Shown here: positions 33,701-44,845 of the stretch, one piece after another
Position numbering within the stretch: position 1 is the stretch's first letter
Layout of the letters: each line of letters begins with the position of its first letter
Assembly: GCA_037127255.1 (NCBI GenBank)
Contig: JBANSL010000017.1
Span: 66,819,857 to 66,883,856 of the forward strand
Source of the DNA: Persicaria tinctoria
Lineage: Eukaryota > Streptophyta > Magnoliopsida > Caryophyllales > Polygonaceae
Length of the DNA stretch: 64,000 bases
Direction: 5' to 3'
Notes under the pieces: generated by a model
Seen by the model: the letters and a program-made list of their open reading frames with translations, nothing else
Told to the model about the DNA's origin: nothing
Databases searched by the model: none
Position numbers and translations under genes: made by a program

Positions 33701-36700
33701 ACCCAAAGCGCAGCTTAAGCCACGGGCGAATAAAAGCCCCAAGCTATGGGCTTTTTTGTTTTTTTCCTTATTTTGATCAATTTAAGATATATTTCAATAT
33801 TTTTTTTGATACAATCTTTCCATATCTTGTTTTAGTTGAAAAAATATTTTTCTGATTTTATTTTGAATATTTTAGCAACTTTTTTATTCTTGTTGAAGAT
33901 TTTTCTGGTTTTATTAGCCCTCTGCCCTCCCCGGTTTCTTCACTTCACGTCTGTCTATTCTCCCTTTCTACTCTACTTCTCTCCTTCCTTTCTCTTCCCT
34001 TCTTCCTTTCGGTGGAGTTGCTTTTGTGTTGCTGGGTCCTGCTGAGTCCTTGCTGTTCATCCTGCTGAGTCCTTGTTATTGCTGTCAGGTTCTCCCTTCT
34101 AAATCAGCTACTATTTTCCACTTTTCCATTACTTGCTACCTACTCTAACATTCATTACTAGTTGCTAGTTTGTTCACTTTGTTTAGTATGTAATAAATGA
34201 TTTTGATACATTGAAATTACAGAGAGAGAGATGACTAAACAGAGTGCTGAGCGAAGAACTGATCCGGGATGGAAGTATGTTTTCTGGCTGATCCGAACAA
34301 CACCACAAACGTGACATGTTCATTCTGCGATAAGGTGACAAAAGGAGGGATTGGCAGTGGCAGTGGCTCGCAAACTCAGCAAGGCAGTGGCAGTGGCTCG
34401 CAAACTCAGCATTTGAGATCTCAACCAGAAGAAGAAGATGATGAAGGATACAAGTCTGAGGATGATGGTGATGAGGACTTTGCTTCTTTTCTAGACATTG
34501 AGGAAGAAGATGATGCAATTGACATTGATGATTTTGAGTGACCCACTCCTTAGCCATCCATCCTTCCCATTCAGCTCGGATTTCTTTTTATTCTTTAATC
34601 TTTTATTCCTAAACAGAATGCTGAGCGAAGAACTGATCCGGGATGGAAGTATGTTTTCTGGCTGATCCAAACGACACCACAAACGTGACATGTTCATTCT
34701 GCGATAAGGTGATAACAGGAGGGATTGGCAGTGGCAGTGGCTCGCAAACTCAGCAAGGCAGTGGCAGTGGCTCGCAAACTCAGCATTTGAGATCTCAACC
34801 AGAAGAAGAAGAAGAAGATGATGATGAAGGATACAAGTCTAAGGATGATGGTGATGAGGACTTTGCTTCTTTTCTAGACATTGAGGAAGAAGATGATGCA
34901 ATTGACATTGATGATTTTGAGTGACCCACTCCTTAGCCATCCATCCTTCCCATTCAGCTCGGATTTCTTTTTATTCTTTAATCTTTTATTCCTAGACTTA
35001 TATTTAGTACTTTCTCATGTCTTGGATATGGGTTTTTTTACTTGCTTACCACCTAAAACTTGATTTTAGTACAATAATATGTTTTCAATCTAATTTTATT
35101 TCATCCAAGATGGTTTTTATAGCATTTAAATTGAAGTTTAAGGTGTTTTTAGAGTTTTTATGGAAAAGCCATCGCCTTTGCTTCTAAAGCCCGCATAAGC
35201 TCCAAGTATGCCTATCGCCTTGTGTCGCCTTTAGCTTTTTTAAACACTGAGGCCAACAAAACCATGACTCAAAGACATTGCCATAGGCATGTCCTCTGGC
35301 CCTAGTTACTCGATAAATGGAAGTGCTAGCCAACAAAACCAAGATTCAACAATACTGCCATAGGCATACCCTAAATGGGTGGTTTGTAGGCAGTTCTGGT
35401 GAATCTGGCCGTAGTTACTTGATAAATGAAGTCCAAATAGCATGCAGGATTAACTTTTCACTTTCAAACAGCACTTCAGAAATAATTAAAATAAAAAATG
35501 TGAGGGAGAAACTTCATAACTAGCTATGGTTCTTTAAGAAGCATTGACTTTTGAACAATATACCCAACAATTGTTAATAAAAAAATTCAAAATCATACAT
35601 CTTTCATTTTTTAAGTTGTTTTAGTTTCAAGTTTTCAACTAAAAGAGGAAGAAAATCTGGACAATGCATGCATGCTAGAAAACTACAAAAAAGGAAGGGA
35701 AATTACCTGCAAGGCTAAACCATATCCTGCATTTGTGTCTTGTTCAAAATACAATAACTGTACATTGCAAGAGTGCTCCCCAATTAGATCAAACTACAAG
35801 GAGAATTTACACAGCATACTATACTGAAATATCTCATGTTTGACGTACATACCTTAAATTTGCTTTGGGCTGCTGAAGTCACCCTCACTACAATCCCTGA
35901 TTGTGTTTGCTCCTCGCTTATTGTAACTCCAAAGAAATGGGCACATTGCTTTTCAACCTGGTGATTATGAAATTTTTAAAAATATGTCAAACTCCAAAGA
36001 AATGCAAGCACAAATATGTCAAATTCAGATACAAATAAGAAAGCACCTTTCCGCTAACTGAGGTTCCTATTGGAAGTGGTCTAACAGTCACAGTTCCATT
36101 TAGAGCTTCTTCAAGAACAGTGGCAGAGATGGTTGTCTTGATAGGAACCCCTAGCTTGCTAAAAACCAAAAAAAAAAAAAAGCAATATTAGGAAATGAAA
36201 AGGGAAAACAATTACAATAACAAAGCAGTCTTGCAAGCCCAAATGTACCTGAACAAGGCTGCAAACATTGTATTCACAGTTCCAAGGTTGGACAAATCAA
36301 TTTCCATATCCATACCCTCCGCATCAATAGCCTGATTTGTTATCAAGGGAAATAAAATCAAGATGTGGAATGATGATAAGCAAATCATTAGAATCTCAAA
36401 GCATTACAAGGGGTCTGAACTTCAAAGAAGATGGATAGGCAAAGCTCCATGGAATCACAAACTAAAAACAGACCACCATTCCTTTTTTTTTTAATAGGAC
36501 AGACCTAATTTCAGGCTCACAGAAGTGCAGAGTGAACTATATGCCTTTCGTTTGATCATTAAAATAAGTACAAAAAAAAAAAGTAAGTATCAAGTCTATG
36601 ATTTGTGCATTTTGGGAGATTGGATTCAGGAAAGTAACTGAAGAAATTCAGGGATTGCAAGGAAATTTAGGCAATAAGCCTACAAATACCAAAAGAATCA

Positions 36701-37517
36701 GTAAACCCTGTGCTATTGAATATAAGGCAATCAAACCGTAAAGCATGAGTACATTAAGACCTTCTAGACTCGATCAAAGGTAAATACACCACAAAAAAAA
36801 ATTGTGAACTCATTTAAACAGTAGTATAAATATAAATTTTATATGATGATAGACAGAAAAATTGGAAGTTAGTACAAAATATAGCCGTCGGCTGGCTTTT
36901 AACAGCTCTGAGATGCAGCCATTTACATAACATTATGAAAAGATAAAACTTCATACATATATAAAATGACTAGAGAAAAGACTTAAATTGAAGGAAAACA
37001 GGAAAGCTAGAAGAAAGAGGAGGATTTCACCTCAAATCCTGCTAAATCATATTGTCTTCTCTTCTCAGGATCAGATAAGATGCTATAAGAATATGCAACC
37101 TCTTTAAAATGCTCTGCAGCTTCAGGGTTGCTTGCATTCTTATCAGGATGATACCTGTTGACAAAAAAAACAGTAATAAGCATCAAGAAAAATTATCCCT
37201 TTAGCACCAACCCCGCAGATTTACAAACAACATAACCCTATTCAAGTATATCATCTATTGCTTCCATCTCTAATGGTTTAAACACAAAACCATTAGAGCA
37301 GCTGCTGCCACATAGTTCCTAACACAATCGCTTTAGGGATGCAGCAAACCAAATGACCAATTCAAGCAGAGAGTACAGTGTATACAACTTACTTGAGTGC
37401 AAGCTTTCGATAAGCGGTCTTGATTTCTTGCTCCGTAGCATCTCTGGAGACCGACAAAACCTCATACGGATCCTTCCGCAGAGGCACCGACGAAGGCCCT
37501 ACTTCCTTCGAAGTCAT
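30722..37517 (-). CDS. ARG1: ARG1-type DnaJ protein (chaperone DnaJ 15 class), 11 exons
   Basis: J-domain protein of the ARG1/ARL class, a membrane- and cytoskeleton-associated co-chaperone needed for root and hypocotyl gravitropism in Arabidopsis. Exons (minus strand): 37393-37517, 37031-37154, 36249-36331, 36047-36158, 35853-35957, 35707-35757, 31736-31825, 31507-31615, 31255-31403, 31029-31082, 30722-30940. They join in phase with GT..AG borders into 406 residues, close to the family length of about 410. The J domain spans about 16-81 with HPD at 44-46. The conserved middle includes [20 protein letters not shown] and [16 protein letters not shown] coiled coil lies at about 285-350 and the tail is acidic then basic, ending [16 protein letters not shown]. 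No lesion is seen. Intron 6 (35706-31826) is 3.9 kb and holds a hAT insertion. ARG1 versus its paralogue ARL cannot be settled without a tree. Confidence 0.95.
34230..34924 (+). pseudogene. Two copies of a hAT transposase N-terminus fused to its acidic tail
   Basis: Each copy begins with the BED zinc-finger lead (RRTDPGWKY). After a one-base loss it continues in the next frame with [16 protein letters not shown], retaining the first Cys pair. The His pair, RNase H-like core and dimerisation domain are gone. The frame jumps into GSGSGSQTQ repeats and an acidic C-terminus ([28 protein letters not shown]). Open stretches are 34269-34541 (90 aa) and 34643-34924 (93 aa). This is the product of an internal deletion, and no active transposase is possible. 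Confidence 0.75.
34237..34993 (+). repeat. Tandem duplication of the transposase relic
   Basis: 34237-34610 (374 bp) is repeated at 34611-34993 (383 bp). The second copy is 9 bp longer in a GAA/GAT run that codes for acidic residues. The shared frameshift shows that damage preceded the duplication. Confidence 0.9.
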
Positions 37518-38144
37518 ACTACTCGTTTCACCGCCGCCTCTCTATCTCTTTCCTCCTCGACCTGATTTCACAACCTCTGGATCCGCATCCGCTCCATGCC
37601 TCTCCCAATCCAACAAACAGGTCTACCAAGCAAATCTACAACCGAATCAATGAGAAAAGGAAAAAAAAAAAACAAATTCGAAGTGCCGGCAAAAGCAAGT
37701 ATAAGTGGAGACGAAGATTCATCACCTGGAAATTCAAATTGTTGGATCGCTCCGCACTGCGCGTGAATCAATCGAGATTCCTTGAATCTAAGGAACGGTA
37801 GGTAGAAGTGGAAATCGGAAACGGAGAGTATCGTGCACGCAAGAAATCTAGGTTTTGCGATAATTATAAGAGAGAGAAACCTGGAGAGGAAATGGCGTCA
37901 AACTCTCTCGTCTCGTCTTCTCCTGGTTGAGTTTGGTCGACGGGGAAGCTAAATAAATACACCTTTTTTACTTTTCTTTTTCTTTTTTTCTCTTTTTTCC
38001 TTTTTCTGATTTTCGGATTAATGTTTGAAAATTGGAAAATCCAAAAATTATGGGCCAATAGAGGGCGTTTATTCATGCCTCGTTTGGCCCAACCCAGTTG
38101 GGCCATGATGGGCCGATGGCTGCCCTAGTTTTAGCAAGTACCCC
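37518..38144. promoter_or_regulatory. 5' UTR and promoter region of the DnaJ gene
   Basis: The region upstream of the ATG at 37517 is C/T-rich on the plus strand to about 37640, then mixed. A TATA-like TATTTATTTA (minus strand) lies near 37955-37965, about 440 bp upstream of the ATG, so a long leader, possibly with an intron, is likely. The exact start is not visible. Confidence 0.4.
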
Positions 38145-38170
38145 TACCCGGTTTGAATTCAAACCGGGTA
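38145..38170. repeat. Perfect 26-bp palindrome
   Basis: Both strands read identically, with half-site TACCCGGTTTGAA. It is followed by CCCCGGTTCGAGG (box B-like) and, about 90 bp on, an A15-16 run near 38261, which suggests the tail of a tRNA-derived retroposon. Confidence 0.85.
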
Positions 38171-38323
38171 CTTTGTGGCCCCGGTTCGAGGAAAACCCTC
38201 TCAATATTGGTTTTGTTAGCTCTTTATAAAGAGGATTTAAACTTGAATCTATGTCCACCAAAAAAAAAAAAAAAACTTGAATCTATTGGTTTTGTAACTT
38301 TGTTAGACCGTTAAAATCTAGTA

Positions 38324-38614
38324 CTCCCTCCTATTCAAAATAAGTGTCATTTTAGTTTTTGACACGATTTTTAAATAAATTATTAATTATCATTGATTTT
38401 ATACATTTTTTCTAAATCTTATCTTATCATTTATTAAGTGTTTACCAACTTTTTCAACTAATAAATAGAGAGTTTGAAAGAAAAAGTAGTTAACAAATAC
38501 TATTTTCAATAACAATTTTCATTAATCGATCTATTAAATTGTCTAACAAACATAAAACAACACTTATTTTGGATCAAATTCAAAAGTCTAAAATGAATTT
38601 TGGATCAGAGAGAG
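38324..38614. mobile_element. Stowaway-like MITE, older
   Basis: 291 bp starting CTCCCTCCTATTCAAAATAAG and ending in a decayed GAGAGAG, with TA on both sides. Internal inverted matches include AAATAAGTGTCATTTTAG against CTAAAATGAATTTTGGATC and CACTTATTTTGGATC. More diverged than the copy at 23577. Confidence 0.75.
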
Positions 38615-39312
38615 TAATAAATAATACAATATTAATTAAGGATCAATTCAATCATCAATGTCGATCTATTTGATGTTTTTTCTACTCGAAAACTTACTTG
38701 GCTTGTAGCTAATATTTTCTCCTAATATTGTTTATTTGATGTGTTTCCTGACGCTTTCCGGTCGTCTCCCTCCTCTCCGGTCACCGGCCGTGAGAGCCTA
38801 GGTATTCCCGCCGACTCTGTGCGGGCTTCACCATCAACGGAAGGAAGTTCTAGATTTGATTTCGAGTCTTGGTAGAAATAGGGCACAGCGATGGATAGGG
38901 GAAGGGAAAGTAAGGGTGATCTGATGTTGACGGAAGAGGAAGGGGTCGAAATTCAAGTGATCAGCGAGGGTAAAAAGCAGGCGGAACGGAAGGGTGCTTT
39001 GTCATTGGTGGGAACGTTGATGTCGACGAGACCGTTTAACTCCTATGCATTGCACGCTACAATGAAAGGAGCATGGAGGCTGAAACGGGGTTTTGAATTC
39101 AAGGAGATCCGACGGAATCTCTTCCTTTTTCAGTTCGCAGATGAAGGGGACAAAGAGAGGGTGATGCGAGGGGGACCCTGGGTGTTTGATAAGGTGTTGC
39201 TGGCGTTGAAAGAACCAGATATGGACCAACCCTCAAAAATCATATTTGAAAAAGTTCCCTTTTGGATTAGAGTCTATGATTTGCCGATTCATATGGTCAC
39301 GGAGGAAACGGC

Positions 39313-42300
39313 CAGGGCCGGCCCTGAGAGTTTCGGGGCTAAAGGCGGGGTCAAAATTGGGGCCTCTTTATCGAAAAATATAGTTGTAATTTTTTTTTAC
39401 TTCTATGATTGAAATATAAGATTAAATGTTTAAATAACATAAAACTACTAGCAAAATATATAGCAATAACAAATTCACAACAAGAAAATACAAAATCATT
39501 CAAATAAAGAACAAGTCACCTAAATATATAACATTGTTACCGAAAAACAACCCTTCTTGCATTCTTGGATGCAAAAGTTTCAATTAAGCATGTATAGTCT
39601 AGCTTTCCAACCAAGTCTTTTTCAATAGACAACATGGCTAAATTATTCAATCTCTCGTTTGACATAGTTGAGCGAAGATAAGACTTGATCAGCTTCAATT
39701 TTGAGAAACTTCTCTCGGCCGAGGCAACAGTAACTGGTATGGTTAGCAGAATTTTGTAAGCAATCCAAGCATTTGGATAACACCCATCCATTGTCTTCAA
39801 ATAGTTCATCACATCAACGGTCGTTTTTGCTTCCTTGGGTATAGCTCCTTTCATGTATCGCAACTCCGAATATAAATCAATTCCATGAATGTCAGAAACA
39901 TCACCAGAAGTCAACAAATCTTCAAGATTCCTACAACACTTCATCAAACTCTCATCATCTATAGATCTCAGCTTCTCCACTTTAAATAAAAACCCAAAAT
40001 CTGCTTCATATTTCTTGAACTGTTCAAACCTACTCTGAAGTGAAGAAAGAGCTTGGTCAATTATGTAAAGAAAGTAACTGACCTTGAATGACTCCAAAGC
40101 TGATTGTGTTGCTTCTTCTTCATCGCTACTATCATCAAAGTGCTTCTTTCTTCGTACAGTTCTCTTTTCACGAAATAATACTTCAATGTTCATCTCACTT
40201 GCGATGTCTTTAGCTATTATCAAGGCCTCATCAAACCCGTTTCTCTATACTTTTGCATAAAAGAAATCAAATTCTCCAATTCCCTAATAGCAACGTCAAT
40301 ATGCATATCTTCAGTTTGAAGAATTTTACTAACAATATTGATAGCAACCAACAAATCATACCAAATAACCATGCCGAACAGGAACTCAAAATTCTCCATT
40401 TCATATCTGGCCATGCATTCAGCTTCACTCCTTGTTTTGGAATCATCACCATGCTTTGCCAAGTAAGCTAACGCATCTCTTATTTTCAGAGCTTGGAATC
40501 TAAATGCCTTCACACTTTCTACACGACTCTCCCATCGCGTTTCAGATAGTGGCTTAAGAGTTAGACCATTTACATGATCCCTAAAAACTTTCCATCGCTT
40601 TGTAGACGATGAGAAAAATGAATAAATTCGTTGTACTACCCCAAAAAAATAATCAGCTTTAGGGGTACAATTAGCCATATCACAAATTGCAAGATTTAGA
40701 CTATGACAACCACAAGGCGTGTAAAAAGCTCTAGGGTTTACCTCAAGAAGTCTCTTCTGCACACCTTTGTGTTTACCTCTCATATTTGCTCCGTTATCGT
40801 ATCCCTGCCCTCGTATGTCATCAATATCAAGTGTGAGAGAATTTAGTGCCTTTGTAAGCTCATTAAATAGTCCAAGCCCAGAGGTATCATCCACTTTCAA
40901 AAATCCCAAAAAGAACTCTTTTACAACAATCGGACTTGATGTAACATCAACACAACGACCTATGAGAGACATTTGTTCCTCGTGGCTCACATCTGGAGTG
41001 CAATCAAGCATCACTGAAAAATACTTTGCTTCTTTAATTGCCGCAATGATCGAAGCCTTTACATCATGTGCTAGTAGCTGAATAAACTCATTCTAGATCT
41101 TGTGACTCAAGTAATGATAGTGAGTTTCTTTCTTCAAACTACGTCGAACATGTGCTTGCATCACCGGATCAAATTCAGCAATCATCTCCACTACTTGTAA
41201 GAAAATGCCATTATTCTCCTCATACAGTTTCTCATTGTCCCCACGAAATGCTAAATTATTTTTCGCAAGCCTTTTCACAACAGCTAGGATTCTGAAGAGC
41301 ACCTGTCTCCAACGCTCTTTTTCCTTCTTTATTTGTTCTTCTAATGCTTGATCAATTGTTGCCTTCTGTTTCAATCTTGTTTCTAATTCAATCCAATTAC
41401 TAAAGCAACTAATGTGATGAATATTTCTTTCATGACTTTGGAGCCTTGCACTCAAATTCTTCCAATCATTGAATCCTTCATCAGCTAATTGGCCTAATAA
41501 AGCCTTGTTGTGGTCTTGCTTGAACAATTTACAACAAAAACAGAATATCTTATTCAGACAAACTGAGTAAACTAGCCACCTTCGATTATTCTTTTCACCA
41601 TTAGGATAGACACGAAAGTAGTGTCTAGAACTAAAATGTCTCCCTGACTCATCTAATGGAAAGACCACATCATTCTCTCTTTTAGGACCTCTTTCAACTA
41701 GAAAGTCTCTAACATTCTGTGTAATCTCATCCCAATTTCCAATATCATCAGTGTCAAATGGAAAATCAAATTCACCATCAACATCTTTGATTTGATCATC
41801 TCCTATATTATTTTCTTCTTCCTCGTTTAGCAGAGGATTTTCTTCTTCCTCATCACCCCTAATACTAGCTTCAACAACAAGATCTTCTTCCTCATTTAGG
41901 ACAGGATTTTTCTCTCCTTGATCACCACTGTCTTCATCAATAATGTCCCCCGTATGATTCTCATTCCTAATTTCATTCTCCTGTACAGCAGCTGAATCGG
42001 TAGAAGTTTGTGTGTGTTTACCTTTTTTGTCGTAGAACCTGGTAATAGGGCTGATCTGTTTAGTCAATGCATCTCTCCTTTGTTTGATTTTTCTCTTTTG
42101 TGCACCAGAAGGATAGCTCCTACCACCCGGAGCCATGTCAATAGCAGTCTAACAATAGCAATAAGAAATAAATCAATTGATAATTCCAAATTTCAAATTG
42201 CATGATTTTTAAATGAAAGAAAAAAGACTCAAGGGAGAAACAAAATTGATTACCTTGTGAATTTGTGAAAGTCTGAAAGAGAACCCCAATCACAAGAATG

Positions 42301-42615
42301 AGAGAAGAAGAAGAACTGGGTCTCTGAAACGGTGATTGAAACGGTGATTGCAAATTTGCAATTTGGCTCGGCTGTACCCTAACTAAAAGAAAGTACCTTT
42401 TACATATATATTTTTGTTTTTTCCGAAACTCTCTCTCCGTTTGATTTTTTTATTACAAGTGGACTTTTCATATGGGCTTTTTTAAAACATCAGGCTCATA
42501 TCTAATACGGAGTATATACTAACATACATATGGGCTTTTTTCAAAACTTGGGGCCCTATATAGATTGGGGGCCCTAGGCACAGGCCTCTTGGGCCTAGTC
42601 CAAGGGCCGGCCCTG
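39313..42615 (-). mobile_element. Near-complete hAT element inside LINE ORF1
   Basis: 3303 bp with perfect terminal repeats CAGGGCCGGCCCT at both ends and a perfect 8-bp duplication GAAACGGC (39305-39312 and 42616-42623). Encodes a minus-strand transposase. Subterminal regions on both sides are rich in GGGGCC/GGGCCC. The coherence of ends, duplication and coding sequence points to a recent insertion. Confidence 0.95.
39537..42136 (-). pseudogene. hAT transposase (TTF zinc finger, DUF4371, dimerisation domain), two lesions
   Basis: Starts MAPGGRSYPSGAQKRK at 42136, with an acidic repeat region and a TTF-type zinc-finger section (RHYFRVYPNGEKNNRRWLVY, FCFCCKLF). DUF4371 and the RNase H-like core follow ([57 protein letters not shown]). 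It ends in the hAT dimerisation domain ([32 protein letters not shown]). Only two defects are seen: an in-frame TAG near 41090 (KI-stop-NEFIQ) and a one-base shift near 40225. With 2600 bp spanning all domains, it was probably active not long ago. Confidence 0.9.
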
Positions 42616-44845
42616 GAAACGGCGAGGGCGATAGGAGGACTATTTGGGGGAATGCTAGAGGTGGACGAGGAAGAACTAAAAGGGTGTGCTAAGTTCCTAC
42701 GGCTGAGGGTAGATGTTGAAGTGGGGAAAGCGCTGAGGAGGGGTGTGCTGCTAAGGGTGGGAGAGAAGAGGCTTTGGGCTGATATTAAGTATGAAAGACT
42801 ACCTAATTTTTGCTATGAATGTGGGTGCTTAAATCATATTGAATCGGATTGTGAACAAGCAACCCAAGGAGGACAACAGGAATATGGAAACTGGTTAAGA
42901 GCATCCCCACTAAAACGTATGCAGGGAAGAGGGGGAGGGGATAAACCAAGGGGAAAGGGAAAAGGAAAGGAGGATGAAAATGAAACTGCAAAAGAAAATG
43001 AGGATGGAGGGAGAAGGGTGAGAAAGTCATTGGTGGATATTTTGGAAGAAAGAGAGAAAGAAGACGAAGAGAGGGCTGATGTGGAGGAGGTAGGACAAGA
43101 GAATATGCAAGGGATTTTGATGGGGGCAAATCTCATTGAGGGTCTCTCATTGGGACAAAAAGGTGGGATGAGTGAGAATTTAGGAGAGAGGAATAAAGAG
43201 GAGGGGGACTCCTAGGTGAGTTAGGGGGTGAGGAGGATGGGGCAATTAAGGGGATGCATGGAGGGGGTCCTACAAAAGAAAATGAGAGGGAGGTAGGAGC
43301 TGAGGGAGAGAATAATAAAATGAAGGGAGTGATGGAGGATAAGGAAAAAGGCAAAAAATGGAAAAGAATGGCAAGACAGAACTCAGGCGCAGGGATTAGT
43401 GGGGATGGGAAAGCAGGGAAAAGAAAAGACATAGAGAGAGGGGAGGAGAATATCGATGGGGCTGAGAAGCGTAGAAAGGTTGATACTGAGATGAGAATGG
43501 AAATATCGGCGGGAGAGGATGCCCTCCTCTCTTGCCGGGAAACATGAGTATCCTTAGTTACAACTGCCGGGGATTGGGGAAGGCCCGTGCAGTTGTTAGA
43601 CTCACTAATCTAGTGAGGAGGGAGGGCCCTAGAATTGTGTTTTTGATGGAAACACGATGCGAGAGGAAACAGATGGAGGAGGTGAGAATGAAACTTGGGT
43701 TCAGAAATTGTTTTACTGTGGATTGTGTAGGGAAGTCGGGAGGATTGTGCTTGTTGTTGGAGGAGGAAACGGAGGTGGTGATTAACACTTACACGGCACA
43801 CCATGTGGATGCCATGGTCACGAGTGCGGAGGGGAGCAAGTGGAGATTGATCGGGTTCTATGGATGGCCTAGAAGGGAGGAAAAATACCACTCTTGGGGT
43901 TTACTTCAGTGGCTGGCCCAGGAGCCTCATGCGTCGTGGATGTGCGTGGGGGACTTTAACCAAATTCTGAGCGTTGAGGATAAGGTTGGGGGTCGAGTCC
44001 CGAGGATTGAGGACATGAGAGGTTTTAGAGAGGCTGTCGAGCAGTGTGGGCTCAGCTTGGTGACATACACGGGGCCTAGATATACATGGGATAATGGGAG
44101 AAAGGAGAATGATTTTATACAAGAAAGGCTAGACTATGTGTTTTGCAATGACGATATGTTGTCAAGGTTCCCTGGCACGAGTGCCGTCCATCTTGAGCGG
44201 CAGGGCTCAGACCATTTGCCGATTATGGCCTACACGCTGCAAGTGGAAAGGGAGGGGGGTAAGGAAAGGCGTCACTACTAAAAAAACAGGAAATAGCTAC
44301 GAATTTTTAGCCACGAATGTCAGCCGACGCTGTTTTCGTTGCCAATAGCAATGACATTGGCCACGACTGTTCTTGACCGTGGCTATTTTTGTGACTGGTG
44401 TTCACCCAAGAATGCCACATCATCAAATTCGTTGCTAATAGCAACGAACACAATGTCCGTGGCGGATTTCGTGGCTGAAGAAGTGGATGCTAGTGGTAAT
44501 TAGCCACGAAATTAGCTACGAATGCTTATTTCGTGGCTGTATTCGATGCTGATTTGGCAACAACATCAACCTCGTGGCTAAATCCGTGGCTATTCAGCAT
44601 CAGAAATCCAACGATTGAATGGACACGAGGTGAGTGGGCTTGGATCGGTTATTGTTGCCGAGTTGGACATGGGGTGAGTGGGCTTGAATTGTAGCTGAAT
44701 TCGTGCCCAACAAAGAAGAACAAATGTTATGGGCTCGACATGGATCAATAGCCCATTAGAAATGATCGGCCCAATTACCTTATTAGCCCGTAGAATGAAA
44801 TGTGTATTTAGCAACGACTCGATCCGTGGCTAAATCCGTATGAGT

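Larger units (their letters stand above)
33601..35249 (+). mobile_element. hAT derivative in intron 6 of the DnaJ gene
   Basis: 1649-bp element with ends CAGTGTTTAAAAAGGCG and (reverse complement of the right end) CAGTGTTTAAAAAAGC, flanked by AGGGCAAC (33593-33600) and AGGCCAAC (35250-35257), a 7-of-8 match for an 8-bp duplication. Both subterminal regions are rich in GGCG/CGCC and AAGCC motifs. Inside is a tandemly duplicated, internally deleted transposase relic. It lies antisense to the host gene and does not touch exons or splice sites. Confidence 0.82.
38891..43547 (+). pseudogene. LINE ORF1 (DUF4283 plus CCHC), split by hAT insertion
   Basis: The N-terminal part (38891-39312) has the DUF4283 fold of plant LINE ORF1 proteins (GAWRLKRGFEFKEIRRNLFL, GGPWVFDKVLLALKE, PFWIRVYDLPIHM). 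The reading frame resumes at 42616 after the transposon; removing it with one copy of GAAACGGC keeps the frame. The C-terminal part has RLWADIKYERLPNFCYECG with a knuckle CYECGCLNHIESDC, then a long charged Lys/Glu-rich tail. A frameshift near 43200 separates the tail (open from 43254). The frame closes with TGA at 43545-43547, overlapping the ORF2 start. Confidence 0.85.

Noticed and set aside
37864..38261. Small minus-strand frames upstream of the DnaJ gene
   Set aside because: They fall in the leader/promoter region and show no conserved motif; a role as upstream ORFs cannot be shown without the transcript start.
42803..43432. Minus-strand frames rich in Pro, Ser and Phe
   Set aside because: They are antisense to the Lys/Glu-rich tail of LINE ORF1.
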